Origin: Lachnospiraceae bacterium UBA4364
Lineage (GTDB): Bacteria; Bacillota; Clostridia; Lachnospirales; Lachnospiraceae
Assembly: GCA_002393955.1 (NCBI GenBank)
Contig: DGSK01000001.1
Location: forward strand, 350,356-414,355
Reading direction: 5' to 3'
Length of the DNA: 64,000 nt
Shown: positions 9,422-18,689 of the stretch, one piece after another
How positions within the stretch are numbered: the stretch's first letter is position 1
Layout of the letters: every line of letters starts with the position of its first letter
Made by a program: the position numbers and the translations under genes
Notes under the pieces: generated by a model
Told to the model about the DNA's origin: nothing
Databases searched by the model: none
What the model saw: the letters and a program-made list of their open reading frames with translations, nothing else

Positions 9422-9607
9422 TTATTCACCTACGGCAATGATCTCTTTTTTATTGTATGCTCCGCAAGCCTTGCATACACGATGAGGCATCATTAATGCA
9501 CCACATTTGCTGCACTTTACAAGCGTAGGAGCTGACATCTTAAAATTAGCTGCTCTTCTCTTGTCTCTTCTCGCTCTGGAAGATTTATTCTTGGGACAAA
9601 TTGACAT
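9422..9607 (-). CDS. rpmF: 50S ribosomal protein L32
   Basis: 61 residues. The basic N-terminus (SKARRDKRRAANFKMSAP pattern) precedes two zinc-ribbon knuckles, CSKCG and CKACG. This is therefore the zinc-binding (C+) form of L32, a structural protein of the large subunit near the peptidyl transferase centre. Its usual upstream partner, the DUF177/YceD gene, is absent; the M3-type peptidase takes that position. Confidence 0.95.
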   Translation of the reverse strand: MSICPKNKSSRARRDKRRAANFKMSAPTLVKCSKCGALMMPHRVCKACGAYNKKEIIAVGE

Positions 9608-9682
9608 CTTTCACACCTCCCATCTGTCTTAATCACACGAACATTATTATACGCTTTTGTATTTTGCTTTGTCAACAACTTT

Positions 9683-12286
9683 TTATTCTTTCTTGTCAGA
9701 GCCTTCTAAACTGCCCTGTTCCGGCTGAGTTCCGGCCGTAACATTTTCAGTCTGCAAAGCCTGATTCTCTGCTAAAGGAGCTTCCGTAGCAGGGATCTTT
9801 CCCTCAGCAGTATCTGTAGCTGACACAGCGCTTTCAACCGATGCCGGTGCTTCAGATGACTTTGACAGATTCACAGGCTGGCCGTATCCACTGTTCATAT
9901 TCCCCTGCATGGGCTGACCATATCCGCCGTTCATATTTCCCTGCATGGGCTGACCATATCCGCCGTTCATATTCCCCTGCATGGGCTGACCATATCCGCC
10001 GTTCATATTCCCCTGCATGGGCTGACCATATCCGCCATTCACATTACCCTGTGTTGGCTGGCCGTATCCGCCGTTCATATTTCCCTGCATGGGCTGGCCA
10101 TATCCGCCGGAACCGGAATTCAGTCCCGCCTGTTCATACTGGGCCATTGCAGCGGCGGCACGTTTCTTTTTCTTATTTCCGCTTATTATAAGTACTATGA
10201 TGATCACAAGCAAAATAAGCACTATTATGCCTGCCACTGCCAGTATGAATATGATCGCAACTATCAGTCCGATATTTTTTTCTACTGTATCGGGATCAAG
10301 GTCAACAGAGTGATCGTCATCACCATCCATATCATAATTAAAGTCATCGTCCAAAGGTTCTTCGTAATCATCATCAGGTGCCTGGATCACGTCACTGTCT
10401 CCTGATCCCGATCCCGCATCATCCGTATCCGAATAGTCCTTGTGCCCCTTAAGTTCCAATCCCAGTGTTTCTCTTATATCATCTGCATAGAGGTCAAATC
10501 TCGGATTCTTTATGGGATTGTTGAGACCTACGCCCTCTATGGTATCCTGGAAACCATCCCGGAATTCCCTGTCCACAAATTCCATGTATGTATCTATGCC
10601 TGCATCACGATCCTTTAATATATCATCATAAAGTTCGAAAACTGCCGCTACAGACACCGAATAACTTATATAATATTCAGGAGACTGGAATGTATGGGGA
10701 ATATTCACCCACTCATATACGGATTTATCATTCAGCAGCCCGTATGTTCCGAGATAATAACTGTTATAGAAATCCTCATCCCCATACTCGACACAGCAGT
10801 CATAATAAATGCGGTTAAGATCCTCTACGGTCAGATTGTCCGGATCCTCGTAAACGCGTTTCTGGAATTCATCCTCCTTCACGCCTTCAACCGCCGAATA
10901 TGAAAGTGAGAATAACGTATATACCTTCATAACATCCGCATAGTCCCCGTAGATATCATCATAATAATCCAAAAACAGAAGCTCTAATCCCTGTGAATGG
11001 ATCTCTGCGGTATCTATATCGCACCTGTTGAAATACCAGGTGGGTTCGCTCTGGTAATACATCTCATTATAATGACCAAACTCATGGATAAGAGTTCCCA
11101 TATCGCTATAAGTACCGTCAGCGCAGTTATAAAGGAAAGGCGCATTGTAACCTCCGGCGATACCCGTGGTAAAACCACCGGGGGCCTTGTGTTCACTTAC
11201 AGAAATATCTATGAGATCATGATCCACCATATAATTATAAGAAACCATCAGATCGTTAGAGATATCCGGAAGATGCCTTGACAGATTATCCATACACTCC
11301 TGCTCTGTCATGGGTTCATCCCACATGGATGAATACTGGTCGCTATAGGTTCCCTGAAGCATGCCATACAATTCATCCTGCAAGGGAACAAAATCATTCG
11401 CTACCATCTGTCTGTAGGCGTCCAGATCCGCATACTCATAATCTCTTTCGTACTCTCTTGCATATGCATAATCCGTGTAATTCTCATAACCGTAGCTCTT
11501 GGCTATCTGGGTACGCACATCCACAAGCTCGAGATAAAGCTCCCCCATCTCACGGTTCTGTTCATCAGTTATCGCTGCGATTCCCTGAAGCCAGGTCCAG
11601 TCATCAACAGTTCCGTTTTCATACGCTTCCTGAAGCCCGTCCATATCATAATCGGTACCGTTGGCATTATATGTATATTCCTTGAGACAAAGGTCATCAT
11701 ATTTAAGGGATAACTCGGTTTCCTGTGCTCTCAGATCCTTCTGCTCCTGTGTCATGGCCTCATAATCCAGGATTTTCTGCCACTCCTTGTCATTATCTAT
11801 AAAAGCTTTCAGATCATCGCTGCAGGGACTGTTCGCCACCATGTTATAATTAAGCATTATCTGATCATTGATATTATTGTAGAACTCATCATAGAATTTA
11901 AGTTCTTCATCATAGCTGTCATCATCAGCATATAATGATGTATAAAGGTTTGCTATGGTATAATTCCGGTCAAGCTCTCCGGCATAGTCTGCCATCGCCC
12001 TCATTATATCCATGACAGCATCAGCATTTGCCGCATCCTGACATAATGTATCCAGTCCGTCAACTATATCGTAAAAATCATCCTCTGACATCCGGTAATA
12101 ATCAAAGTCATTAAAATTAAGGTCCGTATGCGAAGCCCTGTCGGTAAGCACATTATCATGGCTTCCCGCAGCCTCGGATGTAATTGTAAAAAACGGCACC
12201 AGTGCCGAAACCGACACTACCGTTGTTAAAGCAGTCCTGCACCATTGTTTGCATATTTTTTTCTTTGACATATTCTTTTTTTCCAT
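9683..12286 (-). CDS. Membrane-anchored M3-family zinc metallopeptidase
   Basis: 867 residues. An N-terminal Sec signal peptide (basic KKKICKQW, hydrophobic core, cleavage likely after SEAAG) is followed by an oligoendopeptidase-like region. The zinc motif HEFGH lies near residue 400 and the downstream Glu region is SQGLELLFLDYY. An Asp-rich linker leads to one transmembrane segment (NIGLIVAIIFILAVAG...) around residues 680-705 with a KKKKR stop-transfer. The remaining tail is cytoplasmic: seven GGYGQPMQGNMN-type units and an acidic end. M3 enzymes hydrolyse oligopeptides; this one should face outside. The glycine-rich inner tail is unusual for the family. GAGGG ribosome binding site at 12292. 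Confidence 0.85.
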   Translation of the reverse strand: MEKKNMSKKKICKQWCRTALTTVVSVSALVPFFTITSEAAGSHDNVLTDRASHTDLNFNDFDYYRMSEDDFYDIVDGLDTLCQDAANADAVMDIMRAMADYAGELDRNYTIANLYTSLYADDDSYDEELKFYDEFYNNINDQIMLNYNMVANSPCSDDLKAFIDNDKEWQKILDYEAMTQEQKDLRAQETELSLKYDDLCLKEYTYNANGTDYDMDGLQEAYENGTVDDWTWLQGIAAITDEQNREMGELYLELVDVRTQIAKSYGYENYTDYAYAREYERDYEYADLDAYRQMVANDFVPLQDELYGMLQGTYSDQYSSMWDEPMTEQECMDNLSRHLPDISNDLMVSYNYMVDHDLIDISVSEHKAPGGFTTGIAGGYNAPFLYNCADGTYSDMGTLIHEFGHYNEMYYQSEPTWYFNRCDIDTAEIHSQGLELLFLDYYDDIYGDYADVMKVYTLFSLSYSAVEGVKEDEFQKRVYEDPDNLTVEDLNRIYYDCCVEYGDEDFYNSYYLGTYGLLNDKSVYEWVNIPHTFQSPEYYISYSVSVAAVFELYDDILKDRDAGIDTYMEFVDREFRDGFQDTIEGVGLNNPIKNPRFDLYADDIRETLGLELKGHKDYSDTDDAGSGSGDSDVIQAPDDDYEEPLDDDFNYDMDGDDDHSVDLDPDTVEKNIGLIVAIIFILAVAGIIVLILLVIIIVLIISGNKKKKRAAAAMAQYEQAGLNSGSGGYGQPMQGNMNGGYGQPTQGNVNGGYGQPMQGNMNGGYGQPMQGNMNGGYGQPMQGNMNGGYGQPMQGNMNSGYGQPVNLSKSSEAPASVESAVSATDTAEGKIPATEAPLAENQALQTENVTAGTQPEQGSLEGSDKKE
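9872..10108 (-). repeat. 36-bp tandem coding repeats (12-residue units)
   Basis: Six full units and a partial seventh encode GGYGQPMQGNMN with few substitutions (PTQGNVN in one unit). The DNA units are nearly identical, so copy number can vary by slippage or recombination without a frameshift. Confidence 0.9.
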
Positions 12287-12357
12287 TCACTCCCTCACAT
12301 TTCCTGCATAGTATTACAACCATATGCTGTATTAAACGAATTAAGCATACACAACCA

Positions 12358-12363
12358 ATTATA
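12358..12363 (-). promoter_or_regulatory. Candidate -10 box for the M3 peptidase gene
   Basis: TATAAT on the minus strand, 71 bp upstream of the start, in a very AT-rich region. No good -35 at 17 bp. Confidence 0.35.
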
Positions 12364-12528
12364 CAATAAAATTACATAAAAAAACACCGACAAAATTTGT
12401 TGTTTTGTGACAAAAAGCAATTGTATCAGCATTAACCTCTGCTGTAAAATACCCCCGACGAAAAAGGTACAGTAAAAACTGCCGGAAAAAGCGTTATACA
12501 TCCGGCATCACCCGGGAAGGAGCACACC

Positions 12529-13674
12529 ATAAAAACCTGCGGAATAATAGCTGAATACAATCCCTATCACAACGGACATCAGAGACTCACGGAATATGCC
12601 AAATCAGAGCTTGGCGCCGACCGGATCATAGTGGTCATGAGCGGTGACCATGTACAGCGGGGGGAACCTGCCGTAATGGACAAATATGCCCGCACTGAAG
12701 CTGCCCTTAATTCCGGCTCTGATCTGGTGTTAGAGCTTACCGTGCCGTTTGCCACAGGCAGCGCCCAGTATTTTGCCAGAGGCGCAGTTTCTGCTCTGCT
12801 GAATACAGGAGCATGTGACATGCTGCTCTTCGGCTCGGAGACCGGTGACCTGGACACCCTCAGGCACCAGGCCGGTTCAGCCACTGACCTGGCCGAACTT
12901 ACAGCCAACCCTCCCCTTCCCAATGACATACTTGGACTAGAATACCTTAAGGCACTCAACTATTTTAAAACAGGATCAATAGTTCCTTATACACTGAAAA
13001 GAGACGGTGCGGGTCATGATGCTCCATCCCCCCTCGGTGACAGCGCCAGTGCATCATACCTGCGGAGCGTAATGAGAAAAGATGACGAATACGATACATA
13101 TACGTCACTTTCAGCTTATATGCCGCAGTCTGCTTTTGATGTGTGTGAAAAATACTTTGCAATACACAGACCGGTGTCACCTTCAGACTATTCCGAATGT
13201 CTCTTTTACACGCTTATGATGCAGAAAGAAAAGGGATACTCCGATTACTTTGATGTATACGATAATCTGTCAGACAGGATATATAACAGCCTGCAGGACT
13301 ATGATAGTTTTCCCGGTTTCATCACCAGACTCAAGTCAAAAGAGATCACATACTCTCATTTAAGCCGTGCCCTGCTGCATATACTGCTTGATATAAAAAA
13401 AGCTGAGGTTTCGACACTGATCGAAAAATACAGCTATTGTCCGTATCTCCGTCCTTTAGGATTCCGCAAAGATGCCGGAGACCTTTTAAAATCAATAAAA
13501 AATAACTGCGACAGGCCCTTCATCTCAAAGCTTGCGGACGCAGCCGGCATACTCGATGCCGACAACCTTCACGCACTGAAAAAGGACATCCTTGCTTCGG
13601 AAATATATGCTAAGAACTCGCTGCGTAGCGGTACCCCCATCTCAGAATACAGGTGGCCGCTTATAACTGTCTGA
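12529..13674 (+). CDS. tmcAL: tRNA(Met) cytidine acetate ligase, apparent AUA start
   Basis: 381 residues counted from an ATA codon at 12529. The conserved start of the family, CGIIAEYNPYHNGH with its HxGH nucleotidyltransferase motif, begins three codons after that ATA. AAGGAG lies 6 nt before it, and the frame back to the TAA near 12470 contains no ATG, GTG, TTG or CTG. A start at the GTG at 12631 would delete the catalytic motif. TmcAL (YlbM) uses ATP and acetate to acetylate C34 of elongator tRNA-Met, which prevents misreading of AUA codons. Later motifs include MSGDHVQRGEPAVMDK and the SASYLRS segment. The gene is divergent from the peptidase. The family call is firm; the start is unusual. 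Confidence 0.88.
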   Translation: MKTCGIIAEYNPYHNGHQRLTEYAKSELGADRIIVVMSGDHVQRGEPAVMDKYARTEAALNSGSDLVLELTVPFATGSAQYFARGAVSALLNTGACDMLLFGSETGDLDTLRHQAGSATDLAELTANPPLPNDILGLEYLKALNYFKTGSIVPYTLKRDGAGHDAPSPLGDSASASYLRSVMRKDDEYDTYTSLSAYMPQSAFDVCEKYFAIHRPVSPSDYSECLFYTLMMQKEKGYSDYFDVYDNLSDRIYNSLQDYDSFPGFITRLKSKEITYSHLSRALLHILLDIKKAEVSTLIEKYSYCPYLRPLGFRKDAGDLLKSIKNNCDRPFISKLADAAGILDADNLHALKKDILASEIYAKNSLRSGTPISEYRWPLITV

Positions 13675-13689
13675 CAAAACAAAAAAATA

Positions 13690-13714
13690 TCCGGTGAACC
13701 GAAGTATCACCGGA
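13690..13714. terminator. Bidirectional terminator between tmcAL and the PFL gene
   Basis: TCCGGTGA/TCACCGGA stem with a 9-nt loop. Plus side is followed by CTTTTTT, minus side by ATATTTTTTT, so it serves both convergent genes. Confidence 0.85.
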
Positions 13715-13724
13715 CTTTTTTATT

Positions 13725-15089
13725 TTAGTTCTTAAAGCTGTGCACCGGTGCAGGTATCCTGCCCCTTCTGTTGATAAAATCATCGCAGCCAAAACTGTTT
13801 ACAGGCATTACAGGCGCATGTCCCAAAAGCCCTCCAAATTCAACATTATCTCCGGGCACCTTCCCGACAGCAGGTATCAGCCTTACCGCAGTGGTCTTCT
13901 GGTTGATCATGCCTATCGCCATCTCATCGGCTATGATCCCCGACAGTGTGGCTGCCTTTGTATCTCCGGGAACAGCTATCATATCCAGTCCCACAGAACA
14001 TACGCAGGTCATAGCCTCAAGCTTTTCAAGTGAAAGCGCCCCTGCTTCCACTGCATTTATCATTCCCTGATCCTCACTGACAGGAATAAATGCGCCGGAT
14101 AATCCGCCCACATATGAAGATGCCATTATTCCGCCCTTCTTGACCTGGTCATTAAGCAGCGCAAGAGCTGCGGTGGTACCGGGAGCCCCGGCATATTCCA
14201 GGCCTATCTCACAAAGAATGTCTGCCACGCTGTCGCCTATTGCAGGCGTTGGTGCGAGGCTTAAATCAATGATCCCGAAAGGCACGCCCAGCTTTTCAGA
14301 TGCTTCCTTTGCGACAAGCTGACCGACTCTTGTGATCTTAAATGCAGTTTTCTTTATGGTCTCGCAGAGTACTTCAAAGCTTTCACCCCGCACGGACTCC
14401 AAAGCGGTCTTTACGACACCCGGGCCGCTGACACCGACATTTATCACTGCATCAGATTCCGTCACGCCATGGAAAGCACCTGCCATAAACGGATTGTCGT
14501 CAGGAGCATTGCAGAATACCACCAGCTTGGCGCAGCCTAAGGAATCATTGTCTTTAGTATATTCTGCGGTCTGCTTTATTATTTCACCCATTAGCCGGAC
14601 GGCATCCATGTTTATGCCGGTCTTTGTAGACCCCACATTTACAGAACTGCACACCCGGTCCGTTGAAGCAAGAGCTTCCGGAATGGAGCGGATAAGCAGC
14701 TCATCAGCCGCAGTCATCCCCTTTGAAACCAGGGCACTGTAACCTCCGATAAAATTAACCCCCACTTCTTTTGCCGCATCATCAAGAGTACGGGCGATCT
14801 TTACAAAATCCCCTGTTTCCCTGCAGGCAGCACCGCCCACAAGCGCTATGGGTGTTACTGAAATACGCTTATTAACGATTGGAATGGCATATTTCTTCTC
14901 GATTTCCTTGCCGGTCTTTACCAGATCCTTTGCAACGGAAGTGATCTTTTTATAAACCTTGTCACATACGGCATCCGTATCGCTGTCAATACAGTCCAGA
15001 AGACTGATGCCTAAAGTTATTGTCCTGACGTCGAGATTTTCCTTCTCGATCATCTTGTTTGTTTCTATTACTTCTGATATGTTTATCAT
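13725..15089 (-). CDS. PFL family protein (UPF0210/DUF711)
   Basis: 454 residues, the usual size of this conserved family, whose biochemical role is not established. It is recognised from the N-terminus (EVIETNKMIEKENLDVRTIT) and segments such as GGYSALVSKGMT, CNAPDDNPFMAGAFHGV and GAPGTTAALALLNDQVK. It directly follows a small ACT-domain gene on the same strand; this two-gene pairing is conserved in Firmicutes, where the ACT protein is thought to act as a regulatory partner. Last gene of the minus-strand cluster before the bidirectional terminator. Confidence 0.85.
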   Translation of the reverse strand: MINISEVIETNKMIEKENLDVRTITLGISLLDCIDSDTDAVCDKVYKKITSVAKDLVKTGKEIEKKYAIPIVNKRISVTPIALVGGAACRETGDFVKIARTLDDAAKEVGVNFIGGYSALVSKGMTAADELLIRSIPEALASTDRVCSSVNVGSTKTGINMDAVRLMGEIIKQTAEYTKDNDSLGCAKLVVFCNAPDDNPFMAGAFHGVTESDAVINVGVSGPGVVKTALESVRGESFEVLCETIKKTAFKITRVGQLVAKEASEKLGVPFGIIDLSLAPTPAIGDSVADILCEIGLEYAGAPGTTAALALLNDQVKKGGIMASSYVGGLSGAFIPVSEDQGMINAVEAGALSLEKLEAMTCVCSVGLDMIAVPGDTKAATLSGIIADEMAIGMINQKTTAVRLIPAVGKVPGDNVEFGGLLGHAPVMPVNSFGCDDFINRRGRIPAPVHSFKN

Positions 15090-15133
15090 TTATTTTACAC
15101 CCCGCTTATAATCCCCGATATATCATGCTAACA

Positions 15134-15406
15134 TCAGATCCTGTGCATTGAATCGAATATTTCTTCCCTCTGACATTTGATTATTACGCCTATCTCTTCG
15201 CCGATCTGCGCCAGTTCATCGGACACTGTGTCAAAAGCCTTCTCCGAAGCCTGAAGGTCCACGATCATCATCATGTTGAAATACTCCTGCACTATGGTCT
15301 GTGAGATATCCAGGATATTAATCTTATTATTTGCAAGATAAGTGCAGACCTTTGCGATAATTCCGACTGTATCTTTACCAACTACCGTTATTATTGTTTT
15401 CTTCAT
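15134..15406 (-). CDS. ACT domain protein (UPF0237)
   Basis: 90 residues forming a single ACT domain: KKTIITVVGKDTVGIIAKVC at the start, then NINILDISQTIVQEYFNMMM. ACT domains bind amino acids or other small ligands. It lies 44 nt upstream of the PFL-family gene, its usual partner. Confidence 0.88.
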   Translation of the reverse strand: MKKTIITVVGKDTVGIIAKVCTYLANNKINILDISQTIVQEYFNMMMIVDLQASEKAFDTVSDELAQIGEEIGVIIKCQREEIFDSMHRI

Positions 15407-15448
15407 AGTTATATGCTCCTTATTTAATTCTCTGATTGCATCTCCATA

Positions 15449-16246
15449 TCACAGTTCCAGTGTCATCCCCGGCATATCCCGCCTTGCAATATCTATGGGA
15501 AAGTCATCACCCCTGTATTCATTATCCGCAAGTTCTATCTCCAGCCGGACCGCCTCATATGCAAGTTCCGGCAGGTTATTTTCCCTGCTTAAATGACTTA
15601 AGAAAATATGCTTCATATCGTTATTGAGCAGCTCCGACAAAAGCCTTCCAGAGGATTCGTTCGATAAATGTCCGCGCTTTCCCAGTATTCTCTGCTTAAG
15701 CGGATAAGAATATCTTCCTGTCTCAAGCATACGTATATCATGGTTAGCTTCCAGATATATTGCCGAAAGCCCCTGCATCCTTTTTACGATCCTGTCATCA
15801 TAAGTTCCAAGATCCGTAAGTATAGCCGTCTGAACGCCATTGCTTTCAAAGTGGTAAGCCACAGGATCCGCCGCATCATGGGAAATGCTTACGGGACTCA
15901 CTTCTATATCATCTATGGCAAATGATTCGTCATTTCCAATGACATGGAGCAGACTCCTGTCAAATTCTCCCAGATTGGACATTCGGTTTATTGCGTCTAT
16001 CGTTCCCTGCGTAGCATAAACAGGCACACAGTATTTTCTTAAAAAGACTCCCAGACCAGACACATGGTCGCTGTGTTCATGGGTTATAAGTATGGCATCT
16101 AAGTCATCACCGCAAAGCTCAAGCTCGCTTAACCCGTTTTCTATTTTTTTCCTGCTGATACCCACGTCCACCAGGATGTGTGTATCATCCGTACCTACAT
16201 AAATCGAATTGCCGCTGCTTCCGCTGGCAATGCTCTTCATTCTCAT
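15449..16246 (-). CDS. walJ: MBL-fold metallohydrolase, WalJ/YycJ-like
   Basis: 265 residues with the metallo-beta-lactamase motif HEHSDH (from residue 60), a second metal-ligand segment VSISHDAADP, and the family's N-terminus RMKSIASGSSGNSIYVG. The C-terminal motif is FLSHLSRENNLP. WalJ proteins are predicted exonucleases linked to cell wall/cell division control and DNA repair. Here it lies between the FtsA-like gene and the ACT/PFL pair rather than beside walRK. Confidence 0.85.
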   Translation of the reverse strand: MRMKSIASGSSGNSIYVGTDDTHILVDVGISRKKIENGLSELELCGDDLDAILITHEHSDHVSGLGVFLRKYCVPVYATQGTIDAINRMSNLGEFDRSLLHVIGNDESFAIDDIEVSPVSISHDAADPVAYHFESNGVQTAILTDLGTYDDRIVKRMQGLSAIYLEANHDIRMLETGRYSYPLKQRILGKRGHLSNESSGRLLSELLNNDMKHIFLSHLSRENNLPELAYEAVRLEIELADNEYRGDDFPIDIARRDMPGMTLEL

Positions 16247-16274
16247 GTTTCCTCTTTCTGCCGCATAATACGGC

Positions 16275-18620
16275 TTAGTCCTCCCACTTTATGACAAGAC
16301 GGTCACCGGAATTAAGCTGTTCCATATACATGGCAGGCCTTCCGTTAAGTTCTGTCACTACCCGCGTTCCCTGCACATTCTTAAGATCAAAATTTATCCG
16401 GTCAAACACATCCACAAAAACGTAGGACTCTTTTCCTTCAAGCTTTACATCAGATCCGTTTACATTGACAATGATGGACCGGGGTATGACCGTGGTTTCC
16501 TCTTCCTTTTTTTCAGGTTCTTCCCTGACAGGTCTCTTTATTTCCGCCTCACCATCGTCATCAGGGAGGTTTTCGAAAGTATCAGCCGCTGCATCCTTTA
16601 CTTCTTCATCAGTTTCACCCGTGCCTATCTCATCAGAAATCTCTTCATAAGACTCTGACTTTTCCGCTTCTGCCTTGTTTGCAGCATTTCTCTCAGCCTC
16701 TTCCTGGGCCGCGGCATTCTTTGCCTTTATTTCCTCATAATCCTTAAGTATCTGCTCCTTGATCCCCCACTTTATGTTGAAGTTTTCAAAGACCTTTGTA
16801 TCATCATCAGCAGGCTCATTGTTAACCAGAACAGCCATTGACTCATCCAGTATAACATCCATGAATTCACGGACTTCCTTCAGCGTGTAATAGTTCCTCA
16901 TCACTATATCGTCGCCGTCTTCTATCTCATAATAGCCTGTCTTTATCTCACCGTTTACTTCTGCAAATTTAGGCAGGAGAATTTTGCTCTGGTTTGTATA
17001 AACGGTTATCATGGACTTAAATTCAGGCAGCTCCGATAGTGAAACTCTGGCTTTTGCCCCTACAGTCGATTCTTTAACCCTGATCACATCATTAGCCCTT
17101 ATGGGGGTATGCATATCAGCTTCCTCTCCGTTAACGGTTATGACCGCAGGATCTCCCGGAAGCCCACGCTTCATTGCCTGCTTTCCGTTTATACGGTAAT
17201 TTACCGCTTCACCCCGTTTAGGGAAAAGCCCGTCGTTAGGGAAATCCGCATGCATGGCAGCATCAACCACAGCAAGATTTCCGCTGTCATAAAGCTTGAT
17301 ATGCTGATCATTGAATGTGACATATATGAAATTACTGCTCTGATCATAATAATTAAGACAGATTCCCACAGGCGTAACAAGCCTTGAATCCTTTTTCACA
17401 TCATCCTTATAAATGATGTGTCCCATTACCTCTTCTCCCCTTACAGCCACACGCTCTGCCATGATTCCCAAGTGCTCCGACAGCTTCTTCGTATAACCCT
17501 CAACTGTTCCGCCACCGCCCACTACAAAGACAGCGCTGACCGGCTTTCCGCCGTTAAGTTCCTTGAACTTCTCTGCCACAAGATCTGCCATTTCCTCTAT
17601 CTGAGGATCCAAAAGCTTAAGCACTTCATCCCGGCTCACTTTCTGCGGGAGTCCCATAATATCCTTATATTCAACCGTTTCAGAATCGGAAATACCGCAC
17701 TTGATGGTCTCCGCCGTATTGAAATCAACAAGGTAGTTCTGTGCTATTATCTCTGTGAGCCTGTCACCGGCAACAGGTATCATACCGTAAGCAACCACGC
17801 ATCCGTCCTTGGTTATGCAGATATCACTGGTGCCTGCGCCCACATCCACAAGTCCGATATTAAGCATCCTGTAATTTTCAGGGATAGCAACGCTGATAGC
17901 CGCAATAGGCTCCAGCGTCATATTGATAACCCTGAGTCCCGACATCTCAACAGCCTTATAAAGACCGTCCACCACATCCTCCGGAAGGAAGGTAGCGATC
18001 ATATCACAGCCTATACTGTGTGCTTTATGATTTTCAAGATTGCCTATCTGGTAACCGTTCAGATAATACCTTATGACAGACGAACCTACGCAGAAAAACT
18101 TAAGTCCCGTATCGTTTTCCTTAATGAAATGCTCATAGGCCTGCTCTACACCCATAGCTGTAAGCCTGGCCACATCTTCTGCACTGATGGTCTTTTCTTC
18201 ATCAAGATCCATATTTACGGACACTACTTCCGTCTTGAGCACTCTTCCCGCTGCTGCAATACAGACATTCGAAAGCGTTATATCCAGCTCTTCCTCAAGC
18301 TTATGTTTTACGTACACAATAGAATTGCTGACGGCTCCTATATCGTGGATCTGACCGTCAAGCATGGCACGTGTTTCATGCTCCTTCGACTCCTGTCCCA
18401 GCACATGGAAATTATTGCCCTCACGGTATCCCACCGTACCGACAATGCTCCTGGTACCTATATCCAGGCCAAATACCAGCTTGTCTGCATCTGCACTTTT
18501 TTGTGCCTGTCTGGCAGGTTTATCCGTTCCGGGATTCTTGGCAGTACCCGTCTGCCTCACAATTTTCTTCTGCCTTGTTTTTTTAGCTACTTCTTTTGTC
18601 TGTTCACTTTTTCCAGCCAT
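16275..18620 (-). CDS. FtsA/PilM-like actin-fold cell division protein, long form
   Basis: 781 residues from the ATG at 18620 (GGCGGGTGAC ribosome binding site); an upstream in-frame ATG at 18650 is poorly placed. After a Lys-rich leader comes an FtsA-type ATPase core: phosphate-1 FGLDIGTRSIVGTVGY, phosphate-2 GLVDVGAGTSDICIT, and adenosine motif VFVVGGGGTVEGY. About 350 further residues contain a region near 455-570 that fits a small beta-rich domain, and an acidic coiled segment near 640-710. Ordinary FtsA is ~420 residues, so this is an elongated Lachnospiraceae-type relative lacking an obvious C-terminal membrane amphipathic helix. Likely role: septum or polar scaffold. Confidence 0.75.
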   Translation of the reverse strand: MAGKSEQTKEVAKKTRQKKIVRQTGTAKNPGTDKPARQAQKSADADKLVFGLDIGTRSIVGTVGYREGNNFHVLGQESKEHETRAMLDGQIHDIGAVSNSIVYVKHKLEEELDITLSNVCIAAAGRVLKTEVVSVNMDLDEEKTISAEDVARLTAMGVEQAYEHFIKENDTGLKFFCVGSSVIRYYLNGYQIGNLENHKAHSIGCDMIATFLPEDVVDGLYKAVEMSGLRVINMTLEPIAAISVAIPENYRMLNIGLVDVGAGTSDICITKDGCVVAYGMIPVAGDRLTEIIAQNYLVDFNTAETIKCGISDSETVEYKDIMGLPQKVSRDEVLKLLDPQIEEMADLVAEKFKELNGGKPVSAVFVVGGGGTVEGYTKKLSEHLGIMAERVAVRGEEVMGHIIYKDDVKKDSRLVTPVGICLNYYDQSSNFIYVTFNDQHIKLYDSGNLAVVDAAMHADFPNDGLFPKRGEAVNYRINGKQAMKRGLPGDPAVITVNGEEADMHTPIRANDVIRVKESTVGAKARVSLSELPEFKSMITVYTNQSKILLPKFAEVNGEIKTGYYEIEDGDDIVMRNYYTLKEVREFMDVILDESMAVLVNNEPADDDTKVFENFNIKWGIKEQILKDYEEIKAKNAAAQEEAERNAANKAEAEKSESYEEISDEIGTGETDEEVKDAAADTFENLPDDDGEAEIKRPVREEPEKKEEETTVIPRSIIVNVNGSDVKLEGKESYVFVDVFDRINFDLKNVQGTRVVTELNGRPAMYMEQLNSGDRLVIKWED

Positions 18621-18689
18621 GTCACCCGCCTGTTTTCCGTCTTTATACATTGCCTGTTACACAATCTTTCATCATATTGCGGCTGCGCC

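Noticed and set aside
12631..13674. tmcAL starting at the GTG at 12631
   Set aside because: This would remove the IIAEYNPYHNGH catalytic motif; the frame is open upstream with a well-placed AAGGAG.
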